DNA of 64,000 bases. Origin: Maridesulfovibrio ferrireducens. Its GTDB lineage: Bacteria; Desulfobacterota; Desulfovibrionia; Desulfovibrionales; Desulfovibrionaceae. The stretch spans positions 434,001 to 498,000 of the forward strand of contig NZ_FNGA01000003.1 in NCBI RefSeq assembly GCF_900101105.1, given 5' to 3'. The translations under genes and the position numbers were made by a program. Below are positions 33,237 to 41,019 of the stretch, piece after piece. The notes below the pieces were generated by a model. That model had not been told where the DNA came from. It searched no databases and saw nothing but the letters and a program-made list of their open reading frames with translations. Positions within the stretch are counted from its first letter, which is position 1. The number at the start of each line of letters is the position of its first letter.

Positions 33237-34399
33237 TATCTTGTTCCAACCATTCTTATTGCTCGCGCGGATTCAGTTGCGCCTTCCAGATTAATGTTGT
33301 GATCTGATGAAGATCGTTCGCAAGTAAGAAGCTCGTTAATTATATTTTTCATTCTGGATATGCTGAGGTCATTATCATTCAGAACCTTGAGAGAAGTATG
33401 TTCAGCTAGTTTTTCCGCTCTCATGCGTTGTTCTCTGTTCTGTGCAAACGGGAGCACCGCGCTTGGGATATTTGTAGTAAGTATATCCATACATGTGTTG
33501 TATCCAGCCATTGAAATCATGGCATCCGCTCCCGTTAATAAGTCTGTGAAGTCCGGTGCGAATTTTTCTACAGTAATATTAGAGAAATTTAATGAATCAG
33601 TTTTTAAAGCGTCATATTTATTCTGATCTAAAAAGGGACCGGTCAGTATTAGCAGTTTTGTTTTTTCAAGACCAAGTTCAGCAAAGCTGTCAAAAACAGC
33701 TTTCAGCAAGGAATTGCCGACTTTTCCACCGCCTGCACTGGCTACTAATAAATTTTCGTCACTGCCTATTCCAAGTTTTTTTCTAACTTTAGAGCGTACG
33801 TTTTTACGGGGTTTGCGGGCGGCAAATCCTGTGTAAGAATATGGAATGGAAATGTTATTCAGTGATTGGAAGGTTTCATCAAGCTTTGCTATCTGTGGAT
33901 CAGAGTGAATAAGCAGCATGTCGAAATATTTATTGAGGGTTTCGACGCACCGTTTTTCGTGTTTTCCGCCATCGTCTTTTTCGACAAGAATATCCCGGAG
34001 AGAGCAGATTACCTTAACATCTCCGTAGAGTCCGGCTTTAATTGAATCAAGAATGGGAAGAAGTTCAAATCTGAATGCTTTTCGTCCGAAGGGAAAGAGT
34101 TCAATTAAAAAAACATCTGGTCTTTCCTGTTCAAAGATAGCCTTAATTTTTTCAATTCTTTCTTCTTTAACTTCGTTTAAAAGACGTCCTTCGTCGGTGG
34201 GCATGAGTCCGCCGAAGTTTTCGTTCATGCAAAGTCCGGGAAGTTGAAAATATTCAACATGATCAGGTAATTCCTGTTCAGGGCGGGTTCCGCCTGCAAC
34301 GAAAATTACTTGTTCATTTTTTAGAGCCCTCGAAATTTCAAGGCTTCGAAAGAAGTGCCCCATGCCCAAGACATGTTGGCAGTAATGAATTATTTTCAT
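33236..34399 (-). CDS. Glycosyltransferase, MurG/GT28-like family (paralogue 1)
   Basis: A 387-residue GT-B enzyme. The N-terminal domain starts IIHYCQHVLGMGHFFRSLEI, with the Gly-x-Gly-His acceptor-side motif; the C-terminal donor domain has VASAGGGKVGNSLL and ISMAGYNTCMDIL, which matches the GGYNT region of MurG-like transferases. The same pattern occurs in the proteins at 37426 and 38835, so this is one of three paralogues. Donor and acceptor are unknown. It shares an ATGA overlap with the histidine phosphatase gene upstream. Confidence 0.82.
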   Translation of the reverse strand: MKIIHYCQHVLGMGHFFRSLEISRALKNEQVIFVAGGTRPEQELPDHVEYFQLPGLCMNENFGGLMPTDEGRLLNEVKEERIEKIKAIFEQERPDVFLIELFPFGRKAFRFELLPILDSIKAGLYGDVKVICSLRDILVEKDDGGKHEKRCVETLNKYFDMLLIHSDPQIAKLDETFQSLNNISIPYSYTGFAARKPRKNVRSKVRKKLGIGSDENLLVASAGGGKVGNSLLKAVFDSFAELGLEKTKLLILTGPFLDQNKYDALKTDSLNFSNITVEKFAPDFTDLLTGADAMISMAGYNTCMDILTTNIPSAVLPFAQNREQRMRAEKLAEHTSLKVLNDNDLSISRMKNIINELLTCERSSSDHNINLEGATESARAIRMVGTR

Positions 34400-35013
34400 A
34401 AAAGGTCGTTCAGCCTATCTATAGACAAAGTTCCATCCCATTTGATCCAGTGCAGTCTGCGGCGTTTAATCAGCTTCGAAGTACCCGGCATATAGTCATG
34501 TTCAGCGAGTTTGTACGCGATTGATTTCAAGGTCCCTTCGTGGATAATAGCAAGCACTTTGGGTGCATCATTGTCAATTATTTCGATTATCTTTGAAATA
34601 CCTTCTTCAAGGGCTTTTATAGCTCTTGCGGATGTTTCAGCGCGGCTTTCTCCTCCGGTAGGGCGAAAATTCCATCCTTTAGCTTCTTCGGCAGAAAGTT
34701 GTCCGGGCCATTTTTGATCAAGTTCGCTGTATGTTAACCCCGACCATTCACCCCAATCCTGCTCACGCAGTCCGGGAATTTTTAAAAATGGAATATCAAG
34801 GCCTCGTGTAATAATTTCAGCAGTCTCAATTGTTCGTCCCAAATCACTTGTGATTACTGCATCAAAAGATTCTGGAGACAGCTGTTTTTTCCATTCCTCG
34901 GCAAGTTCTCTTCCGTATTTAGTCAGAGGGGAGTCCATGTGGCCTTGAATTCTGTTTTCTTCATTCCAGACTGTAACTGAATGTCTGATTAACGCGATTC
35001 TTACTGGTTTCAA
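34396..35013 (-). CDS. Histidine phosphatase (phosphoglycerate mutase-like) family protein
   Basis: The 205-residue protein has the catalytic His in ALIRHSVTVWN (usually RHG, here RHS), the conserved GHMDSPLT segment, Glu in LREQDWGEWSGL and the second His in AIIHEGTLKS. It dephosphorylates a small phosphorylated substrate, here probably a sugar phosphate of the glycan pathway given its neighbours. The start is TTG at 35013, preceded five bases earlier by AAGGAGG, and it overlaps the stop of the upstream gene by four bases (TTGA). Confidence 0.9.
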   Translation of the reverse strand: MKPVRIALIRHSVTVWNEENRIQGHMDSPLTKYGRELAEEWKKQLSPESFDAVITSDLGRTIETAEIITRGLDIPFLKIPGLREQDWGEWSGLTYSELDQKWPGQLSAEEAKGWNFRPTGGESRAETSARAIKALEEGISKIIEIIDNDAPKVLAIIHEGTLKSIAYKLAEHDYMPGTSKLIKRRRLHWIKWDGTLSIDRLNDLL

Positions 35014-36131
35014 TGGTTCCTCCTTGAAATTGAGAGACTGATTTTTTTTTCTACATGTTGCAGATTTAAATTCTGATCAAAAACTTCTTTAATTCGTTTC
35101 GGGGCTAATTCTCTCATTGCTTGGCGTATATAATTATTTTGAAATAGATAGAGAATATTTTCGGCTAGACAATCAAGATCACCCTCAGGCGATAAAAGTC
35201 CGGTTTCACCATGGGCGACAGCTTCTTTAGGGCCTCTTGTTGAGTAGGCTACAACCGGCAATCCGGCACTTTGAGCTTCCAGATAAACCATTCCCAGAGC
35301 CTCGTGGATACCGGGGTATGCAAAAATATCTGCCGCGCTGTAATACTTAAAGAGTTCGTCTCGATTAATTTTGCCGAGAAAAATTACCTGATCTCCGGTT
35401 TTTTGCTTTGCAAGAGAGGTCAGTCGTTCGCGGGCTTCTCCGTCACCTGCTATAAGCAATTTGGTTTCGGGGAATGTTTTAAGAACTATTGCAAAAGCAT
35501 TGATCAGGTCGGTTAAACTCTGCTCTTTAACTCCGCTGCGTAGCATCGCGGTACTCATGAGCACGGGGGTATCCCTTATCTTTAGGGATTTACGGATTTC
35601 AGTCCTGCTTTTTGGGCAGAATTTAAAATCGTCAGGATTTATGCCCGGACGGGTTCTGGTTAATTTTTCTGGAAGAATTATACGGGAAAGATTTTTGTGG
35701 TCGATTTCTTTGTTGGCAAAAACATGATCGGCATGAAGCAGCGCATTTTTATTAGCCATAAAGCCTAGCCACGTTTTGACGTTTCGCCTGTGCTTTGTGG
35801 AAAATACACCTTGATATATTAGATAGGGGATGCCCAGCTTTTTTGTAATCAGCGGGCCTAATAAATCAGGAGATTTGTAATAACTATGGTATGTTAGCCA
35901 TAGGTCTGGAGCAAAGTCTTTAACCCGCTTTAAAGCCTTATTGTATTCGAAGTACAATAAAGGCCACTTACAGGGGGTGGTAGTGACGTTGCGCAGTCTC
36001 ATACGACTGGCGATTACAACTTCATGTCCATGTGCGCATAGATAGTCATGTAGACTTTTACCAATCATTAAATCTCCGGAAGGAGTTTCATGATCGATAG
36101 GTTTATGCGGGGCGAAAAAAGCGATTCGCAT
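35010..36131 (-). CDS. GT4-family glycosyltransferase
   Basis: A 373-residue GT-B retaining glycosyltransferase. The N-terminal domain starts MRIAFFAPHKPIDHETPSGDL; the C-terminal nucleotide-sugar-binding domain contains LLIAGDGEARERL, VIFLGKINRDELFKYYSAA and the EX7E region HEALGMVYLEAQSAGLPVVAY. These are diagnostic of GT family 4. It is expected to add a sugar to a lipid- or protein-linked acceptor in the cytoplasm. AAGGA precedes the ATG. It is in the six-gene glycan operon after the 36158 GT4 gene (26-base gap). Confidence 0.92.
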   Translation of the reverse strand: MRIAFFAPHKPIDHETPSGDLMIGKSLHDYLCAHGHEVVIASRMRLRNVTTTPCKWPLLYFEYNKALKRVKDFAPDLWLTYHSYYKSPDLLGPLITKKLGIPYLIYQGVFSTKHRRNVKTWLGFMANKNALLHADHVFANKEIDHKNLSRIILPEKLTRTRPGINPDDFKFCPKSRTEIRKSLKIRDTPVLMSTAMLRSGVKEQSLTDLINAFAIVLKTFPETKLLIAGDGEARERLTSLAKQKTGDQVIFLGKINRDELFKYYSAADIFAYPGIHEALGMVYLEAQSAGLPVVAYSTRGPKEAVAHGETGLLSPEGDLDCLAENILYLFQNNYIRQAMRELAPKRIKEVFDQNLNLQHVEKKISLSISRRNH

Positions 36132-36157
36132 ATAGACTTGTCCTTGTAAGGTAGATG

Positions 36158-37426
36158 CTAGTCGCTGGCTTTTATCCCATATAATTCATAAACGTCAGCC
36201 AGTATATTAATCCAGTAGCGGTTATCAAAAATATCGTGAACTTTCTTTTTAGCCGCAGGAATCATAACTTGTCTGAGGTCTTGATCGGTTAATATCTTTT
36301 CCATTGCATCGGCCATTGCTAAGTAATCGCCCGGTTCAACAAGTATACCTGTTTTTCCGTTTTCAACGAGTTCCGGAATACCGGATACAGTGGTTGCAAC
36401 AACTGGAACAGACATTGCCATGCTTTCAGCCAGAACATTGGGGATTCCGTCCCTGTCTCCGTTCTCGGCAATTTCGCAACCCAGTGCGAATAAATCAGCA
36501 GTTCTGTATAGCTCAAGCACTTCTTCGTGGGGTTTGGTTCCTACCCATGTACAGCGGTCAGATAATCCAAGTTCTTCGATCAGAGCGAGGGTCGAATCCC
36601 TGTCATCTCCGTCTCCTACTATTTTATAGGCAAAATCTATCCCTCTATCTGCAAGGGTTTTTAGTGCTTTGAATACTGTTGGCAGTCCCTTTTTAGGAGT
36701 AAACCGCGCAACTGTGAAAATTTCGTATGGAGCAGATGTTGAATACTCTTTATCTGAAGTGAAAAGGCGCAGATCTATGCCGTGGTAAACCTTATGGATA
36801 GGTTTACCTTCGGGAGCTATTTCTTCAAGATATTTGCAGTTGTAACCAGTGCAGGTGACAGCAAATTTGGCTTCGGAAATTTTTGCGGTTATTTTTTCAG
36901 GAGCCTGAGTATAGATATCTTTAGCATGAGCTGTAAAACTGAACGGAAGGCCTGAAAGCTTGCTTGCATTTCTTGCTACTGAAGTAGGGGAATGCGCAAA
37001 GTGTGCGTGAATGTGAAAAATATCTGAGCCGGGCAGTATTTTTTCAACAATATATTCAGCTTGAAGCATGTGTTTAAAGGATGCTTCACTTCCTGTTTCA
37101 CGGAAGTTTTCCCATATCTTATCGATTCGCTGTGTAAATTCTTGGTCTGAGCCATAACGGGGATCTTTTAAACCTGCGTCATGGTTAGTTGAACCGAAAA
37201 GTTCTTCAAGACAGCCTTCAAGTGTTGAAGGCAGGTATGAGACTTTAGCTTTAATCTCTGAAATTGATTTATGTGTAAAATCTTCCCGCGGTTTACGCAT
37301 GGAGATAATGTGAATTTTAACGCCTCGTTTTTCGAGAAGTCTTATTTCGTTGGAAATAAATGTTTCTGAAATACGGGGATATCCCTTGAGTATCATAGCA
37401 AGGACAGGCTGATTTTCATTTATCAT
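36158..37426 (-). CDS. GT4-family glycosyltransferase
   Basis: A GT-B retaining glycosyltransferase of about 422 residues. Near residue 145 is IFHIHAHFAHSPTSVARNA (donor-side domain 1), and the C-terminal domain has IFTVARFTPKKGLPTVFKAL, KIVGDGDDRDSTL and the EX7E motif DGIPNVLAESMAMSVPVVAT. Two in-frame ATGs exist at 37432 and 37426; I prefer 37426 because GAG lies eight bases upstream and it forms a TAATG overlap with the preceding stop. Second gene of the operon. Confidence 0.92.
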   Translation of the reverse strand: MINENQPVLAMILKGYPRISETFISNEIRLLEKRGVKIHIISMRKPREDFTHKSISEIKAKVSYLPSTLEGCLEELFGSTNHDAGLKDPRYGSDQEFTQRIDKIWENFRETGSEASFKHMLQAEYIVEKILPGSDIFHIHAHFAHSPTSVARNASKLSGLPFSFTAHAKDIYTQAPEKITAKISEAKFAVTCTGYNCKYLEEIAPEGKPIHKVYHGIDLRLFTSDKEYSTSAPYEIFTVARFTPKKGLPTVFKALKTLADRGIDFAYKIVGDGDDRDSTLALIEELGLSDRCTWVGTKPHEEVLELYRTADLFALGCEIAENGDRDGIPNVLAESMAMSVPVVATTVSGIPELVENGKTGILVEPGDYLAMADAMEKILTDQDLRQVMIPAAKKKVHDIFDNRYWINILADVYELYGIKASD

Positions 37427-38592
37427 TAGCATATCTCTTTGAATAGGTTGACACGCTGATGCATAACATCAAGGCCAGTGAATTTAAAATTTGAAACAGT
37501 TTCTTTGATTGAATTGGAATCGTTAAGCAGATGATTGATTTTATCCATCATAGTATCCGGTCCTAACTTGTGCCAGGGGATATAGTCTGCAAGATTTTGT
37601 TCTTTTAGAACTTGTGCCCGGATAGTCTGTTCCAGACGTGGAGTTTCACGGGGAACAATCAGTCCTACCTGTTTATGTGAGAGTATTTCACACACAGTAT
37701 TGTAGCCGCCCATGCTGACAATAAGATCAGCATTGCTGAATAACTTTTCCATTCTTCGGTAAAAGTGGTAAAAGGTAACTGAAAGCTTTTTCGCACGTTC
37801 AGAAAGGTCGCGCCTTTGTTCGGTGGGCATAAAGGGACCGGTTACCATAACTGTGCGGAAATTTTGCGGATTGTATTTTTCAAGGGCTTTTAAATACGCG
37901 TCCATCATTGGGTATCCATCACCGCCGCCGCCTGCGGTGATAACCACAAGTTTTTTGCCGTTTTTGCGTACTTCAGGGCAGGATCTTGAATGTGTTTTTC
38001 TAGGGATATAACCTGTAAAAATCATCTTTTTACTGATAGATTCAGGAATAGAGTACTCTTTAATAGGATTGTAGTACTCTTTGTGGCCGTAAACCCATAT
38101 TTCGGAATAAAGATTTTCAAGAACATCATAGATGCCTTTTTCCTTCCAGTCTCTGGTCGTGCTTTCAGAGTCATCCATGATATCTCTGAGGCCGAGGATG
38201 GTGCGGGTTTTGCCGTATTGTTTCATCCACTCCAAAGTTGGCATGATTTCGTGCTTGAGGCCGCGAGGGGCTTTGTCAACGATGAAAAGGTCAGGTTGAA
38301 AACTTTTTGCTGTGGCATCGATGATTGACTGCCGGATGGACATGGCATGAATCGGGTCGATTTTGATGGAGTGAGGTATATAATTGTCGTTTGATTGTTT
38401 TATCATTCCCGGAATACGAACAAAATCGATTTGTTCTGGAAATTCAAATCTTCCGACGATGGGTGATCCTGTAATAATAAGGATATTGACCCCATGGCAT
38501 TTTAATTGCGAAGCAATAGCCATAGTACGACGAATGTGCCCAAGACCATATGTGTCGTGGGAGTACATCAAGATATTGTAGGTCTTACTCAT
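37426..38592 (-). CDS. Glycosyltransferase, MurG/GT28-like family (paralogue 2)
   Basis: A 388-residue GT-B protein that opens the minus-strand glycan operon. It begins with NILMYSHDTYGLGHIRRTMA, has a VITAGGGGDGYPMMD glycine-rich loop at about 215, and carries LIVSMGGYNTVCEILSH in the donor domain, the same arrangement as in the proteins at 33236 and 38835. A family with this GLGHxRR start is common in Desulfovibrio genomes and is annotated as glycosyltransferase; the sugar is unknown. It is divergent from paralogue 3 (38835), sharing a 242-base promoter region. Confidence 0.83.
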   Translation of the reverse strand: MSKTYNILMYSHDTYGLGHIRRTMAIASQLKCHGVNILIITGSPIVGRFEFPEQIDFVRIPGMIKQSNDNYIPHSIKIDPIHAMSIRQSIIDATAKSFQPDLFIVDKAPRGLKHEIMPTLEWMKQYGKTRTILGLRDIMDDSESTTRDWKEKGIYDVLENLYSEIWVYGHKEYYNPIKEYSIPESISKKMIFTGYIPRKTHSRSCPEVRKNGKKLVVITAGGGGDGYPMMDAYLKALEKYNPQNFRTVMVTGPFMPTEQRRDLSERAKKLSVTFYHFYRRMEKLFSNADLIVSMGGYNTVCEILSHKQVGLIVPRETPRLEQTIRAQVLKEQNLADYIPWHKLGPDTMMDKINHLLNDSNSIKETVSNFKFTGLDVMHQRVNLFKEIC

Positions 38593-38834
38593 TTATTATA
38601 CCAATTGTACGTGGCTTATAGCCACTAAGTTTATTTGCCGTTGCATAACCATGACCGTTGGAATATCTAACGAAAAGGGGTACTTCTGTAAATCCTTAAA
38701 ATCGATTAACCAAGTGTTTGATATTTTCTAGTATGTTTTCCTGTTGTATGCAATCCCTTTTCTTTTCTTTTATTGTTTGTTTTTTTTGTATATATTAAGG
38801 TCTGTTAGCTGTCTTTTACTTATTAATACAGGGT

Positions 38835-40010
38835 GTGATGATGAAATCAATAATAGATATACTTATTTATGCTCATGACGGAAGAGGACTAGGACATGTA
38901 AGCCGAAGTGTTGCAATTGGGCTTGCTGTCCGTAGACTTTTTCCGCATTTGTCAGTTTTGCTGGTAACCGGATGCGGCGCTACTGCCGAGCTTATCGGTG
39001 AAGGAGAACTGGATTGGATTAAGCTTCCATCATATAAAACAAAAATTTCATGCGGAAAATCCTGTGGAGACCTTGGGCCTTCAAATATTGATGATAAAGT
39101 TTTGGGAACCGTCAGAGCTGAAAGTCTCAGTGATTTGGTCGATGTGTATAAACCAAAAGTCATTCTGGCAGACCATACCCCACAAGGAAAGCATAAAGAA
39201 TTGTTGCGCGCTGTTGAAGGTTCAACCGACAGCAAATGGGTGCTTGGTGTCCGTGCGGTTGTCGGCGACGTTGATAAGGTTTGGTCTGAACTGTCGGCGG
39301 ATACTTTTACTTCAAGGTATTCAGATATTTTATGGTACGGAGATTCTTCCGTAACAGGTAGTTCAGAGCTTGATAAGCTTTCGAAACATTTTCAGAAAAT
39401 TCCGTTTGAAACCGGTTATGTTTCACGATTTAAGGAATTACGAAATATTGTAACTGACGTTTGCACTCACAAGAAGCTGGCAGGAGTTGTTTCTATCCCA
39501 TGGTCAGGTGAGGGGACTTCTGTACTACTTGAAAAGGTTGCGGAAGTTTTGGGTGGTTTCGACATATCCGAAGGGATATGGAAAGTTTATATGAATCACC
39601 GCGACCCGCGTGTGTGTGGTGTGAAAAAGTCTTTTGAGTGTCATCCTAATGTTTATCTGGAACAGCTTGGTCCGTCCTTTCTTACTGATCTCGCAAATTC
39701 AAGATCCGCCATTATTTACGGAGGATACAATAGTCTTACAGATGTGATGGGAGCAGGTGTTCCTTCTGTTGTGTTGCTTCGGGGAATGAAAGATGGAGAA
39801 CAGGAAGAGCATGCCGCGATTTTAAGTAAGTCCTCTTCGGCTATAGTGAATGTTTTTCCAGAGGATGAAGTAACCGTTGAAGCTCTGCGCAATTCTCTTG
39901 AAAAGTGTTTGAAAACAAAAGTTGAGCCTTCCAATATGGTTCTTAACGGAGCTGCAAACGCAGCGAGATATCTGGCTGAACTTGCGGGAGTGCGTGATGC
40001 TAACGGCTAG
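38835..40010 (+). CDS. Glycosyltransferase, MurG/GT28-like family (paralogue 3)
   Basis: A 391-residue protein starting ILIYAHDGRGLGHVSRSVAI, clearly related to the two minus-strand paralogues at its N-terminus. The C-terminal half contains VVSIPWSGEGTSVLLEKV and the donor-site match AIIYGGYNSLTDVMGAGVPS. It is more divergent than the other two: the glycine-rich loop of paralogue 2 is not clear. It heads a short rightward unit with the methyltransferase gene that overlaps its end. Confidence 0.8.
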   Translation: MMMKSIIDILIYAHDGRGLGHVSRSVAIGLAVRRLFPHLSVLLVTGCGATAELIGEGELDWIKLPSYKTKISCGKSCGDLGPSNIDDKVLGTVRAESLSDLVDVYKPKVILADHTPQGKHKELLRAVEGSTDSKWVLGVRAVVGDVDKVWSELSADTFTSRYSDILWYGDSSVTGSSELDKLSKHFQKIPFETGYVSRFKELRNIVTDVCTHKKLAGVVSIPWSGEGTSVLLEKVAEVLGGFDISEGIWKVYMNHRDPRVCGVKKSFECHPNVYLEQLGPSFLTDLANSRSAIIYGGYNSLTDVMGAGVPSVVLLRGMKDGEQEEHAAILSKSSSAIVNVFPEDEVTVEALRNSLEKCLKTKVEPSNMVLNGAANAARYLAELAGVRDANG

Positions 40011-40710
40011 TCCCGAGATGCGAAAATCCATTCGGAAAACTGCAAAGGATTTGTCTCGTCACGAAATGACACAGTGGAAATCTATTCTGTGTGATCTGGA
40101 TCGTGAAATGAGTATTCTTGAAGTCGGGTGCGGTCGTGGCGGAAAGACTGATTTTTTGAAGTCGCAAGGGTTTAAGAATATTCTTGGAGTTGAAAAAAAT
40201 ATTTATCAAGTTGAAGAGTGCAATAAACGAGGGTTAAATGTTGTTTCTTTAGAAGATTTTGATGCTGAATATTCAGAGACTAAGTTTGATTTTTTAGTTT
40301 TGTCTCATATAATTGAGCATTTTAAGTTTGAAGATTTGATTTCGTTTGTAGATGGATATTTAAAGTATTTAAAACCGGGAGGGTTGATACTGATTGCAAC
40401 CCCCATGCTTCATCCTCATTTCTGGCTCGATCTGGATCATGAAAAACCGTATTATCCGCAAGGGATAAAGAATTTTTATAGCGGTAGTTCTGAGCAGGTC
40501 GGTTTCAGTTCTGAATATGAGTTGAAGCTGAAAGATATCAGGTTCAGAAAAAGCCCGTTCAAGGTTAAAAATGATCGTAACCTGCTTCTTAAGAAAAATG
40601 ATCTCCCTATGCTTTTGGTCAATTTGTTTTGTGCAGCTCTTTTCAAATTTTCTTTTTATGTACTTGGTTATAAAACAGGGTGGGTGGGGTTGTTTAGGTT
40701 AAAGTCATAA
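39997..40710 (+). CDS. Class I SAM-dependent methyltransferase
   Basis: A 237-residue Rossmann-fold methyltransferase. Motif I is ILEVGCGRGGKTDFL (about 40-54), the acidic residue at the end of strand 2 is in LGVEKN, and FDFLVLSHIIEHF plus LKPGGLILIATP correspond to motifs IV and V. The C-terminal part has a hydrophobic stretch (LVNLFCAALFKFSFYVLG) that may attach it to the membrane. The frame is open from 39922, but I chose ATG at 39997, which has GGGAG seven bases upstream and overlaps the glycosyltransferase gene by 14 bases. It probably methylates a sugar of the glycan made by this cluster. Confidence 0.85.
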   Translation: MLTASPEMRKSIRKTAKDLSRHEMTQWKSILCDLDREMSILEVGCGRGGKTDFLKSQGFKNILGVEKNIYQVEECNKRGLNVVSLEDFDAEYSETKFDFLVLSHIIEHFKFEDLISFVDGYLKYLKPGGLILIATPMLHPHFWLDLDHEKPYYPQGIKNFYSGSSEQVGFSSEYELKLKDIRFRKSPFKVKNDRNLLLKKNDLPMLLVNLFCAALFKFSFYVLGYKTGWVGLFRLKS

Positions 40711-40809
40711 TTTACAATTATTTAAAAAAAGACTTGATTATGATAATCTGCTGGCTTAAGAGTTTTGCAGTACTTATAAATTTCCGAGAAAATTTGAGAA
40801 AAAACTGAA

Positions 40810-40929
40810 ATGAACTTGTTCTCCCTAAATCACAATCTTGCAGCCGTTACAGCCCTCACCCTAGTGGTGATGGTGGTGATTTCTGTGGTGATGGTGACAG
40901 GCATAAATAAGCCGGAGGGAAGGTTGTAA
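40810..40929 (+). CDS. ilvB leader peptide (branched-chain amino acid attenuator)
   Basis: A 39-codon frame starting ATG at 40810 and ending TAA at 40927-40929. Eleven of the 19 residues 16-34 are Val, Leu or Ile (runs of Val-Val-Met-Val-Val and Val-Val-Met-Val), coded mainly by GTG. Such a peptide directly before an acetolactate synthase gene is the classical attenuation control: when charged Val/Leu/Ile tRNA is scarce, ribosomes stall on these codons and the downstream terminator does not form. Its ribosome binding site is weak (GAGA at a distance of about eight bases). It was too short to be listed among ordinary frames. Confidence 0.85.
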   Translation: MNLFSLNHNLAAVTALTLVVMVVISVVMVTGINKPEGRL

Positions 40930-40991
40930 ATTCAGTTTACACAACATGTTGTTCTAACCCCTGCCGGCTCAGCCAGCAGGGGTTTTTTTTT
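40910..40991 (+). promoter_or_regulatory. ilvB attenuator: antiterminator and terminator structures
   Basis: The terminator hairpin pairs AACCCCTGC (40956-40964) with GCAGGGGTT (40976-40984), with an inner GGC-TCA-GCC helix and nine T residues behind it. AGCCGG (40910-40915), inside the end of the leader peptide, is complementary to CCGGCT (40964-40969) in the terminator arm and can form the antiterminator. A separate perfect palindrome ACAACATGTTGT (40941-40952) lies between them. Confidence 0.8.
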
Positions 40992-41019
40992 GACATTATG
41001 ACAAGGCGAGGGTGAGGAA

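Noticed and set aside
38593-38834. Promoters in the divergent glycosyltransferase gap
   Set aside because: TATATT-like boxes exist, but none has a -35 box at acceptable spacing, so I list no promoter.
40752-40769. Sigma-54-like sequence TGGC...TTGC upstream of ilvB leader
   Set aside because: The GG and GC dinucleotides are 12 bases apart rather than the required 10.
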